Source: UBA11524 sp964542315 (GTDB taxonomy: Bacteria > Bacillota > Clostridia > Christensenellales > Aristaeellaceae). Taken from it: a stretch of 21,652 bases of DNA. A model generated the notes under the pieces. It was not told the DNA's origin. It made no database searches and worked only from the letters and a program-made list of their open reading frames with translations. A program made the translations under genes and the position numbers. Positions 1 through 7,470 of this stretch are shown here, one piece after another. The stretch spans positions 1-21,652 of the forward strand of contig CAZIUA010000045.1 in assembly GCA_964542315.1 (NCBI GenBank). Reading direction: 5' to 3'. The stretch's first letter is position 1, and each line of letters begins with the position of its first letter.

Positions 1-296
1 GGAACGGCACCGGCAAGCGCATCACCATCAAGGATACCCGCGGCATCATCGACGCGATCCTGAACGGCGACATCCTGAATGCGCCCACCAAGAAGATCCC
101 GCTGTTCGATCTGGAGGTTCCCACCGAGCTGCCCGGCGTTGACACCAAGATCCTGGATCCCCGTGACACCTATGCGGACGTCACCGAGTGGGAGACCAAG
201 GCGAAGGATCTGGCTGGCCGCTTCGTGAAGAACTTCGTGAAGTACACCGGCAATGACGCCGGCAAGGCGCTGGTCGAGGCTGGCCCCCAGCTGTAA
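1..296 (+). CDS. pckA: Phosphoenolpyruvate carboxykinase (ATP), C-terminal fragment
   Basis: This is the 3' end of an ATP-dependent PEP carboxykinase, which interconverts oxaloacetate + ATP and PEP + CO2 + ADP in the cytoplasm. The gene starts left of the window. Reading in frame from base 3 gives NGTGKRITIKDTRGIIDAIL, then IPLFDLEVPTELPGVDTKIL, and the C-terminus ends EAGPQL before TAA at 294-296. The segments NGTGKRI, TRxIIDAIL and PTELPGVDTKILDPR closely match my memory of the C-terminus of E. coli PckA. About 98 residues of a protein of usually about 530 are visible. In anaerobic Firmicutes this enzyme may run in either direction; the sequence does not say which. A strong terminator follows directly, so it is probably the last gene of its transcript. 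It converges with the minus-strand genes to its right. Confidence 0.95.
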   Translation, partial: NGTGKRITIKDTRGIIDAILNGDILNAPTKKIPLFDLEVPTELPGVDTKILDPRDTYADVTEWETKAKDLAGRFVKNFVKYTGNDAGKALVEAGPQL

Positions 297-320
297 TCAG
301 CTGACAAAGCGACAAGCATG

Positions 321-351
321 CTCCCCTGACGAAAGTCGGGGGAGTTTTTTT
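321..351 (+). terminator. Rho-independent terminator of pckA
   Basis: The arm CTCCCCTGAC (321-330) pairs with GTCGGGGGAG (335-344) over ten pairs (one G-T), closed by a GAAA tetraloop and followed by seven T. It lies 25 bp after the pckA stop codon. Confidence 0.95.
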
Positions 352-365
352 GTGGAAACTAAATC

Positions 366-393
366 GGCGGCGCACCCACCCGGGTACGCCGCC
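366..393 (-). terminator. Probable terminator hairpin for the minus-strand genes ending at 417
   Basis: On the minus strand GGCGGCGTACCC pairs with GGGTGCGCCGCC around a GGGT loop (twelve pairs, one G-T). The following bases are GATTTAGTTT, so the U-tract is poor and termination may be incomplete or factor-assisted. It lies 23 bp after the stop of the small acidic protein gene. Confidence 0.6.
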
Positions 394-416
394 TGTCGTA
401 TGCGATTCAATCCGCC

Positions 417-758
417 TTATTCCCAGTCGCAGAGGCCCTTGCTTTCCAGATAGGCCTGCTGGTGGTCCATGTAGTCATCCACCAGTGCAGCGACCTTCAC
501 GGCCTGCTCAGGGGTCAGGTCATTCTTGGCAACGATGGTTTCCACTATGTACTCGAAGGCCTCGTCGTCCTCGTAGTACTCGTCGCCTGCATTGCCCTCC
601 GCGTCCAGTACGCCTTCCTGATGCATGTATTCCATGTCCGCATCAATGGACTGGCTGATCAGGTTTTCAATCATGTCCGCCAGGTCAGGATGATCCTTCG
701 CGTGGATGCGCTTGACGATAAAGGCCAGCGCTTCAGCCTTGTCATAACCATTCATCAT
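417..758 (-). CDS. Small acidic protein made of two diverged copies of one helical module
   Basis: I do not recognise this 113-residue protein. It is strongly acidic, has no signal peptide or membrane segment, and is probably cytoplasmic and helical. It contains an internal duplication. Residues 9-52 and 66-111 align with only a two-residue length difference. Both copies begin EAxxxIVxxIxAK[D/N] (E9-D22, E66-N79) and end Y[M/L]xxxG[V/L]xD (Y44-D52, Y103-D111). An acidic linker rich in Asp, Glu and Tyr lies between them (about residues 53-65). The start is supported by AGGAGG nine to ten bases before ATG; the next codon is also ATG and could be used instead. It begins 14 bp after the pepF stop, so the two are probably cotranscribed. 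No function should be assigned; a protein-binding or adaptor role is only a guess. Confidence 0.8.
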   Translation of the reverse strand: MMNGYDKAEALAFIVKRIHAKDHPDLADMIENLISQSIDADMEYMHQEGVLDAEGNAGDEYYEDDEAFEYIVETIVAKNDLTPEQAVKVAALVDDYMDHQQAYLESKGLCDWE

Positions 759-772
759 AGTGGTTTTCCTCC

Positions 773-2560
773 TTACAGCACAGCCTTGAACTGCTCCAGG
801 GTCTCCTTGAAGACGCGCAGGGCCGCGCGAATGGGTTCAGGCTTGGACATGTCGATGCCAGCAAGCTTCAGCGCCTCAATGGGCGACACAGAGCTGCCCG
901 CGCTGAGGAACTTACGGTAGTCCGCCACAGCAGGCGCGCCCTCGTTCAGGATGCGGTCGGACAGGCTGACAGCAGCGCACAGGCCGGTGGCGTACACATA
1001 CACATAGAAACTGCGGTAGAAGTGCGGGATACGCAGCCACTCGTTGCCGATGAGCTCGTCCACCTCGCAGACTTCACCGTAATAGCGCTTGTTCAGGTCG
1101 TAGTAGACCTTGGTGAGGGCATCGCGGGTCAGCGGCTGGCCCTTTTCCACCATGGTGTGGGCGATGTATTCAAACTCGGCGAACATCGTCTGACGGAACA
1201 CGGTGGTGCGGAACTGCTCCAGGAAGTGGTTGAGCAGATACGCCTGCGCCTTCTTTTCATCCTTGAACTGCTCCAGCAGATAGCGCATCATGACGGCCTC
1301 GTTGCAGGTGGAGGCCACCTCCGCCACGAAAAGGCTGTAGTCGCTCTTGGTGGCAGGCTGATTGGTGTTGGAGTAGAAGGAATGCATGGAATGGCCCAGC
1401 TCATGGGCGATGGTGAAGGTGTCGGACAGGTTGTCGTTGTGGTTGAGCAGCACATAAGGGTGGACATTACGCAGGTTGCCGGAGGAGAATGCACCGGAGG
1501 ACTTGTTCTCCGAGGGGAAAACGTCGATCCAGCCGCCGTCACGCGCCTCACGCAGCTTGGCCAGATAGTCCTCACCCATGGGGGTCAGGCCTTCCAGCAC
1601 CATATCGAAGGCGCGGTCGTAGTCCAGCTCCATCTTGAAATCGCTGATCATGGGAGTGTACAGATCGTACATGTGCAGCTCGTCCAGGCCCATGGACTTC
1701 TTACGCAGCGCTAGGTATTCATTCAGGGTCGGAATAGCCTCATGCACAACGCTGATGAGGTTGTCGTAGACTTCCTCGGGGATCTGCAGAGGTTCCATGG
1801 CAGCGGCACGGCAGGAGGAATACTTGCGTGCGGTGGCCTTGAAGTAGTCCTTCTGCACATTGGCGTTGTAGGTGGCAGCGATGGTGTTGGCGAACTTGCC
1901 GTAGGTTCCCATGATGCCCTCGAAGGCCTGCTTGCGGACGTCACGATCCTCGGAGCGGATGAAGGAGGAATAGGTGCCTTCGGTCAGGGTGCGCTCGGTG
2001 CCGTCGGGCATGCGGACGTTCGGGAACTTCATATCCACGCTCGTCAGCATGGAGAAGATGTCGTTGGGTGCCTGGGTCAGCGGACTCATCATGGACAGCA
2101 AACGCTCCTGCTCCTTGGGCAGGGCATGTGCCTTCTGGCGGATGAGGTCATCCAGGAAGGTGTCGTAATCCTTCATGTCGGGCTGGCTCGCCAGCGTCTT
2201 GAGGGCTTCCTCATCCATTTCCAGCAGCTCGGGCTTGAGGAAGGACACAGACATCTGGATCTTCACAGCGGCCTGCATGACAGTCGCTTCCAGCGTCTGC
2301 GCAACGGTATCGGCATTGTCCGTTTCCTTGCGGAGGAAGGAATAGGAGAAGACCGGGCTGAGCATCTCATCCAGATCGAAATAGGCACGGATGACCTCAG
2401 CAGGTTTTTCGGCGACCTTGCCTTCGTACTTCGCGAATTCCTTCGCAGCTTCCATGACCTTGGCCAGGGCGGCTTCACAGGCAGCGTCATCGGGATAAAT
2501 ATGCGTCAGATCCCATTTATACTGAGGTGCAATGTCCTCGCGGCGGCGAACATCAGCCAT
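773..2560 (-). CDS. pepF: Oligoendopeptidase F (M3 family zinc metallopeptidase)
   Basis: A cytoplasmic M3-family metallopeptidase that cuts short peptides, typically about 7-17 residues long in characterised PepF enzymes. It serves peptide nutrition and turnover. The zinc site is clear: HELGH at residues 386-390 (two His ligands and the catalytic Glu387), and FVAEVASTCNE with Glu414 as the expected third ligand. The N-terminal half carries the alpha-helical oligopeptidase F domain, and the 595-residue length is normal for PepF. I place the start at 2560 (MADVRRREDI), preceded by a GAAGG site at usual spacing. The open frame continues 38 codons upstream, but that stretch covers a terminator hairpin and a promoter and is not expected to be translated. 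No secretion signal is present. The small duplicated protein follows 14 bp downstream. Confidence 0.95.
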   Translation of the reverse strand: MADVRRREDIAPQYKWDLTHIYPDDAACEAALAKVMEAAKEFAKYEGKVAEKPAEVIRAYFDLDEMLSPVFSYSFLRKETDNADTVAQTLEATVMQAAVKIQMSVSFLKPELLEMDEEALKTLASQPDMKDYDTFLDDLIRQKAHALPKEQERLLSMMSPLTQAPNDIFSMLTSVDMKFPNVRMPDGTERTLTEGTYSSFIRSEDRDVRKQAFEGIMGTYGKFANTIAATYNANVQKDYFKATARKYSSCRAAAMEPLQIPEEVYDNLISVVHEAIPTLNEYLALRKKSMGLDELHMYDLYTPMISDFKMELDYDRAFDMVLEGLTPMGEDYLAKLREARDGGWIDVFPSENKSSGAFSSGNLRNVHPYVLLNHNDNLSDTFTIAHELGHSMHSFYSNTNQPATKSDYSLFVAEVASTCNEAVMMRYLLEQFKDEKKAQAYLLNHFLEQFRTTVFRQTMFAEFEYIAHTMVEKGQPLTRDALTKVYYDLNKRYYGEVCEVDELIGNEWLRIPHFYRSFYVYVYATGLCAAVSLSDRILNEGAPAVADYRKFLSAGSSVSPIEALKLAGIDMSKPEPIRAALRVFKETLEQFKAVL

Positions 2561-2606
2561 GTAGTTACCTTCTTTCCCCGTCAAAAGACGGAAATCATTC
2601 CCTTCT

Positions 2607-2635
2607 ATTTTAGTACATCCGGTAGAAAAAAGCAA
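2607..2635 (-). promoter_or_regulatory. Candidate sigma-A promoter of pepF
   Basis: On the minus strand TTGCTT (2635-2630), a 17-bp spacer and TAAAAT (2612-2607) lie about 47 bp before the pepF start. The -35 box overlaps the U-tract of the terminator at 2624-2665. A small hairpin (CCGTC/GACGG) lies in the resulting 5' leader. Confidence 0.55.
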
Positions 2636-2665
2636 GGCTTTCCGGCCATATCGGTCAGGAAAGCC
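2624..2665 (-). terminator. Rho-independent terminator downstream of the S41 protease gene
   Basis: On the minus strand GGCTTTCC (2665-2658) pairs with GGAAAGCC (2643-2636), and further pairing inside the loop (CCG/CGG) is possible. It is followed by TTGCTTTTTTC. It is the second hairpin after the protease gene and the one with a proper U-tract. Confidence 0.75.
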
Positions 2666-2682
2666 CGTCAGCATGTCAAATA

Positions 2683-2713
2683 GGGAGGACGCTTCTTACC
2701 GAAACGTCCTCCC
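2683..2713 (-). terminator. First hairpin after the S41 protease gene, weak U-tract
   Basis: On the minus strand GGGAGGACG (2713-2705) pairs perfectly with CGTCCTCCC (2691-2683) around a 13-base loop. It is followed only by TATTTG. It starts 7 bp after the protease stop codon. It may slow or protect the transcript end before the stronger terminator further on. Confidence 0.6.
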
Positions 2714-2720
2714 CCATTGT

Positions 2721-3965
2721 TTACTTGGCCAGCTTCTGCTGCATTACTTCGAGCGCCTTGGCCAGCTGAACATCGTTCAGGTCGCCGAATTCATACATGC
2801 CGACATCGCCGTCCGGGAGATCGATCTCCACATCCGGCGTGATGCCGACCTTATGGACGGCGTTGCCGTTGGGCGTGTAGTACTGTGCGATGGTCATCTG
2901 CATGCCTGCGCCGCCCTCCAGACCCACAACGGTCTGGACGATGCCCTTGCCATAGCTCTGCACGCCGACCACGGTGGCATTGGCTCGATCCTTCAGCGCA
3001 CCGGCGAGGATTTCGGAGGAAGACGCGCTGTGCTCATTCATCAGGATGACGAGCTCCATATCGGTCTTGCCAGCATTGGTGCGGTAGTATTCGCGCGAAC
3101 CATCCTTATACTGCAGGTAGCACAGGATGCCCTTATCCAGGAAGATGTCGCCGATGGTTTCCGCATCGTTGACCCAGCCGCCAGGATTATCGCGCAGGTC
3201 GATGATGAGGCCCTTCGCGCCCTGCTCCTGCAGCTTCTTGACCGCAGCGGCGAATTCCGTCGCGCAGTCGCCCGCGAACTCATACAGGTAGATATAGCCG
3301 ATGCCGTCAGCCAGCATGCCGGATTCCACGCGGTTGACATTGATCTGCGCGCGCACCAGGTCGAAGGCGACCTCCTCCGTGCCGCGCAGGAAGACCACAT
3401 GCACCGTGGTGCCGGGCGTGCCGCGCATGATGTCCACCGCGTCATTGACGGTGGAGGAATTGACGTAGAGGTCTTCCACCTTGTAGAGGATATCGCCCTT
3501 GAGGACGCCAGCCTCGCGCGCAGGACCATTGTCAAACACGCGGCTGATGGTGCAAAGCCCCGTCAGATAGGACGTGCTGATCTGGATGCCCACACCGGCG
3601 TATTCGCCCTCATCTTCCTCCCACAGCTCCGCATACTCATCGGGCGTGTAGTAGAAGGTGTAGGGGTCGCCCAGGCCAAGCAGGAGGCCATTGGCCGCGC
3701 CATCGAGCATATCCTGCACATCATATTCTTCGAAATAGCCGTAATCGACCAGTTCCATCAGCTCCAGCAGCGTATCGAACTGCTGATAGCGCTCATACTC
3801 CTCACGGGTGATGGTGACCGTGTCGCCGCTGGCCTGCGCCGTGGAGTTGGACTGACCATCCGCCCCCAGCATATTGGACAGATACAGCGAGGGCAGATAG
3901 GAGCAGCCGGTCAGGGAGCAGGCCGCGACCAGCAGCGCCAGCAAGAGGGCAAGTTTTTTCTTCAT
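2721..3965 (-). CDS. S41-family C-terminal processing peptidase, lipoprotein
   Basis: A carboxyl-terminal processing (CtpA/Prc-like) serine protease, probably anchored outside the membrane. The N-terminus is a lipoprotein signal: KKK, a hydrophobic stretch, then a lipobox ending at Cys21 (LTGC). A PDZ domain covers about residues 120-205, including the peptide-groove segment around YAGVGIQI and GPAREAGVLKGDIL. The S41 core follows from about 215. The expected catalytic residues are present at the spacing of E. coli Prc: Ser315 in SASSSEI, Lys340 in SYGKG and Gln344. The segment IIDLRDNPGG (254-263) is also typical. At 414 residues the length is normal for the short Gram-positive type. A GGAGG site precedes the ATG. 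It starts 26 bp after the CdaR/PucR-type regulator, so the two form an operon. The substrate is unknown. Confidence 0.93.
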   Translation of the reverse strand: MKKKLALLLALLVAACSLTGCSYLPSLYLSNMLGADGQSNSTAQASGDTVTITREEYERYQQFDTLLELMELVDYGYFEEYDVQDMLDGAANGLLLGLGDPYTFYYTPDEYAELWEEDEGEYAGVGIQISTSYLTGLCTISRVFDNGPAREAGVLKGDILYKVEDLYVNSSTVNDAVDIMRGTPGTTVHVVFLRGTEEVAFDLVRAQINVNRVESGMLADGIGYIYLYEFAGDCATEFAAAVKKLQEQGAKGLIIDLRDNPGGWVNDAETIGDIFLDKGILCYLQYKDGSREYYRTNAGKTDMELVILMNEHSASSSEILAGALKDRANATVVGVQSYGKGIVQTVVGLEGGAGMQMTIAQYYTPNGNAVHKVGITPDVEIDLPDGDVGMYEFGDLNDVQLAKALEVMQQKLAK

Positions 3966-3991
3966 ACGCTTCCTCCGATTGATGGACGGCC

Positions 3992-5050
3992 TCAGGACTT
4001 GCGCGGCGTCCGTTCGCCGCTGACCTTCTTGAGCTCCATCAGAATTTTGAATGTGACCGCGTCCTCAAAGGAGCGCAGATCCAGCCCGATCTGCTTCTGC
4101 ACCTTGTCGAGGCGGTACACCAGCGTATTGCGGTGGATATACAGCTGACGCGCCGTATCGGAGAGGTTCAGGTCCTTCTTGAAGAACATATCGATGGTGT
4201 AGAGCATCTCCTCGTTGAAGAGGCGCTGATTCTTGCGGTTGAAGAGCAGGCCGTGATAATACGCGCTGATATCCTGCGGGAGCTCCATCAGGAAGCGCTC
4301 GAGGATCAGGCGGGTGAAGACGAAAATGCTCTCTTCCGGCTTGAAGATGCGGCCGACTTCGATCGCGCGGCGGGCTTCCATATAGCTTTCGCGCAGCTCT
4401 TCGATGGCATGGCGGCTGCGGCCGATGCCGATGGTCATCTGGTGCGCCGTTTCACCCATGAGCGTCTCCTGCAGTGCCTGCGCAAACTGGGACAGCTCGT
4501 CCATATCATCCGATTCGGACATGTCCTTGATCAGCACGACGGAATGACGGTCCATATCGATCAGCACATCCCGCTCCTGCAGGGGGGTGATCTCCTTGAG
4601 CAGGTCGTAAGCCCGTTCGCCATCGGTCTGCACGATGTGGAAAACGAGCACGCTGCGGGTCAGATCGTCCTGCAGCTGATATTCGTGGCTCAAGGCCTCC
4701 AGCTCGCTACCGCTCAATTCACCGCGCAGGGTGCGCCGATAGACGTCATAGCTGCTCTCGGAATGGGAATCGCCTTCGCTCCGCAGTGCGCCGATGAGTT
4801 CGCCGGCGAGCTTGAGCACATCATCCGCACCGGGCTGGGACGCCTCACACCCCAGCACGATCCGCGTCTTCGGCACCTGATAATACTTGGCGCCATTCAT
4901 TTCGATCACAGTGGCCGGATCGCACTTTTCAAGTCTCTCCCATGCCTCAAAGCTGTTGGCTTCATAATCCCGGTCGATCACGCGAACGGGGATCGACAGG
5001 CGGCTGAGAATGCTCTCCATCCGTTCCTGAACGTGACGGTCAGCCATCAT
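3992..5050 (-). CDS. CdaR/PucR-family transcriptional regulator
   Basis: A cytoplasmic DNA-binding regulator of 352 residues. The C-terminal PucR-type helix-turn-helix (about residues 290-340) reads LNLSDTARQLYIHRNTLVYR, followed by LDKVQKQIGLDL. The middle region (about 130-235) shows the GGDEF-like segment of CdaR-type regulators, with GIGRSRHAIEELRESYMEAR leading into the AIEVGR motif. The N-terminal ~100 residues match no sensor domain I can name; a sugar-diacid recognition domain is possible but not evident. Known relatives respond to sugar diacids, purines or other small metabolites. The ligand here cannot be inferred. AAGGAG lies seven bases before ATGATG (either ATG is possible). The gene has its own promoter and is followed 26 bp on by the S41 protease, a target or partner by context only. 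Confidence 0.85.
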   Translation of the reverse strand: MMADRHVQERMESILSRLSIPVRVIDRDYEANSFEAWERLEKCDPATVIEMNGAKYYQVPKTRIVLGCEASQPGADDVLKLAGELIGALRSEGDSHSESSYDVYRRTLRGELSGSELEALSHEYQLQDDLTRSVLVFHIVQTDGERAYDLLKEITPLQERDVLIDMDRHSVVLIKDMSESDDMDELSQFAQALQETLMGETAHQMTIGIGRSRHAIEELRESYMEARRAIEVGRIFKPEESIFVFTRLILERFLMELPQDISAYYHGLLFNRKNQRLFNEEMLYTIDMFFKKDLNLSDTARQLYIHRNTLVYRLDKVQKQIGLDLRSFEDAVTFKILMELKKVSGERTPRKS

Positions 5051-5102
5051 TGGTTCGCTCCTTCCAAACCGGCCTTGCGGCCGATAACAGTTGTCTGATG
5101 AT

Positions 5103-5131
5103 AGTATACCACATTTTCGAGGCGATGAAAA
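5103..5131 (-). promoter_or_regulatory. Extended -10 promoter of the CdaR/PucR-type regulator operon
   Basis: On the minus strand TTTTCA (5131-5126), a 17-bp spacer and TATACT (5108-5103). The -10 box is preceded by TGG, giving an extended -10 that compensates for the weak -35. It lies about 53 bp before the start codon; the leader contains a short GGCC/GGCC hairpin (5071-5082). Confidence 0.7.
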
Positions 5132-5179
5132 GTGAATTTGTGCTGAAAATGGCCTTTTTTTGTGTAAAACTTACAAAAA

Positions 5180-5212
5180 CCACAAGAAAACGGCCCCCCA
5201 AATGGAGGGCCG
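5180..5212 (-). terminator. Rho-independent terminator of the ABC ATPase gene
   Basis: On the minus strand CGGCCCTCC pairs with GGGGGGCCG (nine pairs, one G-T) around an ATTT loop. It is followed by TTTTCTTG and a later T-run, starting 17 bp after the stop codon. Confidence 0.9.
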
Positions 5213-5229
5213 CGATGAGTGTTTAGGAA

Positions 5230-6375
5230 TTACTTGCGGGGCGCGGGAACAGCCTCGGACACCAGGATGGTACGGGAGGTCTCCTTGTCGAAGAAGTGCA
5301 GGTGGTTCACGTCGAACGCAACCTTGATCTTCGCGCCGGCATTGGTAGTGGTGCGGGCATTCACGCGGGCGATGATGTTGCCTTCCTTGCCAGAGGTGGT
5401 CATGTACAGATAGGTCTCAGAGCCCATCTTCTCAGTGACTTCAACGTCCACTTCGATGGTGGCGTTGGGCGCGGTAGCCAGGAACATCTCGTCGTCGTGG
5501 ATGTTCTCGGGACGGATGCCCAGAACGACCTCACGGCCAACATAGGACTCGTCGATGAAGGCATCGACCTTGCCAGCGGGCACGGTGATCTTGTTATCGC
5601 CGAACACAGCCACGACCTCCTGGTTCTCCTTGCGGAGACGGACGTCGAAGAAGTTCATCTGAGGAGAGCCGATGAAGCCGGCGACGAACTCGTTGGCGGG
5701 ATAGTCGTACAGGTTCTGGGGAGTATCCACCTGCTGGATAACGCCGTCCTTCATGACCACGATACGGGAAGCCATGGTCATAGCCTCGGTCTGGTCATGG
5801 GTAACGTAGATAAAGGTGGTCTGCAGGCGCTGATGCAGCTTGGTGATCTCAGTACGCATCTGCACGCGCAGCTTGGCGTCCAGGTTGGACAGGGGCTCGT
5901 CGAAGAGGAAGACCTTGGGCTCACGGACGATAGCACGGCCCAGAGCAACGCGCTGACGCTGGCCGCCGGACAGAGCCTTGGGCTTACGGTTCAGCAGGTG
6001 ATCGATGCCCAGGATCTTCGCAGCTTCTTCCACGCGGCGCTTGATCTCATCCTTGGGGGTCTTGCGCAGCTTCAGGCCGAAAGCCATGTTGTCGAACACG
6101 GTCATATGGGGATACAGAGCGTAGTTCTGGAACACCATGGCGATGTCGCGGTCCTTGGGAGCGACGTCGTTGACCAGCTTCTCGCCGATGTACAGCTCGC
6201 CATCGGAGATTTCTTCCAGGCCGGCAACCATACGCAGGGTGGTAGACTTACCGCAGCCGGAAGGGCCGACCAGAACGATAAATTCCTTGTCCTTGATGTC
6301 CAGGTTGAAGTCGCTGACAGCGGTAACGCCGCCGGCGTACACCTTGTAAATGTGCTGCAGGGATACGCTTGCCAT
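5230..6375 (-). CDS. msmX: ABC transporter ATP-binding protein, MsmX/UgpC type (sugar importer ATPase)
   Basis: The ATPase subunit of carbohydrate ABC importers of the MalK/UgpC/MsmX family; it would act on the inner face of the membrane with two permeases. All nucleotide-binding motifs are intact: Walker A GPSGCGKST (37-45), Q-loop Gln83, signature LSGGQRQ (135-141), Walker B VFLFDE (155-160) and the switch His193. The C-terminal third (about 240-370) is the TOBE/OB regulatory region of this family, and 381 residues is the usual length. No permease or binding-protein gene lies nearby. It has its own promoter and terminator and is therefore a single-gene unit. This fits the shared 'multitask' ATPases MsmX (Bacillus) and MsiK (Streptomyces), which energise several sugar transporters; that role is inferred. 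GGAGG lies at normal spacing before the ATG. Confidence 0.93.
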   Translation of the reverse strand: MASVSLQHIYKVYAGGVTAVSDFNLDIKDKEFIVLVGPSGCGKSTTLRMVAGLEEISDGELYIGEKLVNDVAPKDRDIAMVFQNYALYPHMTVFDNMAFGLKLRKTPKDEIKRRVEEAAKILGIDHLLNRKPKALSGGQRQRVALGRAIVREPKVFLFDEPLSNLDAKLRVQMRTEITKLHQRLQTTFIYVTHDQTEAMTMASRIVVMKDGVIQQVDTPQNLYDYPANEFVAGFIGSPQMNFFDVRLRKENQEVVAVFGDNKITVPAGKVDAFIDESYVGREVVLGIRPENIHDDEMFLATAPNATIEVDVEVTEKMGSETYLYMTTSGKEGNIIARVNARTTTNAGAKIKVAFDVNHLHFFDKETSRTILVSEAVPAPRK

Positions 6376-6453
6376 AATCCATTTCCTCCTCTGAAATGAG
6401 TGACATTTTCGTCTATCTGAGCAGCGATGCCGCAGCTCATTTCAACTGCCATT

Positions 6454-6482
6454 ATTATATCTCAATTCACGCAAAATGTGAA
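6454..6482 (-). promoter_or_regulatory. Strong sigma-A promoter of the ABC ATPase gene
   Basis: On the minus strand TTCACA (6482-6477), a 17-bp spacer and a perfect TATAAT (6459-6454), about 78 bp before the start codon. I saw no clear catabolite-repression operator in the leader. The remaining bases from 6483 to 6586 hold nothing else I can support. Confidence 0.85.
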
Positions 6483-6586
6483 GTGACCGGATTGACAAAT
6501 CTTTTTCGTTTTCCTTGTGCAGAATGTTTCATAAGGACACTTGATTGCCAAATTATCCAAGCCTGCCGCGTCTGAAATGCGCTCTG

Positions 6587-7414
6587 TCATGGTGCTGCCG
6601 CGCGGATCTTCCGCCCCTCTTTATGCTCCCCCAGCGCGACGCGCATCCCTTCCGGCAGGCGGACCCAGGCTCGTTCGCCATCGGACAGCACGACCTCCGC
6701 CGGGATCTCCCTGCATCGTCCATCCGACACACACCACACCGTATTTCGCGGCGTGATCGCCTCTGCAGGGAGCGTCAGCACGCCATCACTGCCTGCAAGG
6801 AAGACCTCCACAGCCACGGGTGAACCTTCCTTCAGGGCGAAGGGCTTCTCCGGGCGGAAGGCCACGCGGACTTCATCCGTTTCCTTCAGGCCGCCGGCTA
6901 AGGCCGCCAGCACCGCAATGCCGATCCGCTCGCCACCTGATACGACCCATCCCCAGGCGTCCACCGGAAGGCTTGCAGCGTCCTCCAGCGGCACGGTGCA
7001 TCGAATCACCTGCGCATGGGAGGATACGCGCAGGACAGGCGTTCCGGATGCGACCGATTCGCCTTCGCACACGAGCACTTGACGCACCGTGCAGGCCTGA
7101 TCCGCACGGATGGCGCTTTTCGCCACCTCCGCATGCGCACCAGCATATGCCAGCCGGGTCGCGTCAAAGCGCAGCAGCGCCTGTCCAGGGCTGATCCGCT
7201 GCCCCTCGAGGACACATATGCGCGCCACTTCGCCGGGCCTGTCCGCGCAAATGTACGCTTCCTCCGCATACGCCATATACCCCGCCAGCCGCAGCACCTG
7301 ATGCACATCGCCCCGCTGCACAGTCACGGTCTCGACGGTGGCGGGCGGCTTCAGCAGGATCGCGCTAATCAGCACAGTCGCCATCCCTGCCAGCAGCCAT
7401 CGACCTCGCCGCAT
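6587..7414 (-). CDS. HlyD/RND-type membrane-fusion (periplasmic adaptor) protein, stand-alone
   Basis: A membrane-anchored adaptor-like protein of 275 residues. The N-terminus (MRRGRWLLAGMATVLISAIL) is a short basic stretch plus one hydrophobic anchor; the rest would lie outside the membrane. Residues about 40-85 and 105-130 resemble the two halves of a lipoyl/barrel-sandwich domain: CADRPGEVARICVLEGQRIS PG-type turns, then CTVRQVLVCEGESV. Only a very short helical stretch joins them (about 85-105), instead of the long coiled-coil hairpin of many HlyD proteins. A beta-barrel-like region and a membrane-proximal domain (about 190-260, with LTLPAEAI) follow. I chose the start at 7414, where GGGGGTGAGG lies just before ATG; the open frame extends to 7489 but would run into a hairpin. 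No ABC permease or ATPase partner is adjacent. The downstream msmX is an importer ATPase with its own promoter. Family assignment is moderate. Confidence 0.7.
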   Translation of the reverse strand: MRRGRWLLAGMATVLISAILLKPPATVETVTVQRGDVHQVLRLAGYMAYAEEAYICADRPGEVARICVLEGQRISPGQALLRFDATRLAYAGAHAEVAKSAIRADQACTVRQVLVCEGESVASGTPVLRVSSHAQVIRCTVPLEDAASLPVDAWGWVVSGGERIGIAVLAALAGGLKETDEVRVAFRPEKPFALKEGSPVAVEVFLAGSDGVLTLPAEAITPRNTVWCVSDGRCREIPAEVVLSDGERAWVRLPEGMRVALGEHKEGRKIRAAAP

Positions 7415-7470
7415 GCCCTCACCCCCATTCGCTCCCAGCATGCCCGGACGCCGGATCTTCCATGCATCAC

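Noticed and set aside
2561..2674. A 38-residue N-terminal extension of PepF
   Set aside because: It would translate a terminator hairpin and the likely promoter. The start at 2560 has a ribosome site, and the protein there begins as PepF proteins usually do.
2674..2679. Perfect TTGACA on the minus strand as the pepF -35 box
   Set aside because: No acceptable -10 box lies 16-19 bp downstream; the nearest AT-rich hexamer is 21 bp away. The TTGCTT/TAAAAT pair closer to the gene fits better.
2673..4148. A 491-codon open frame on the plus strand
   Set aside because: It is antisense to the S41 protease gene, has no ribosome site or recognisable motif, and crosses two terminators.
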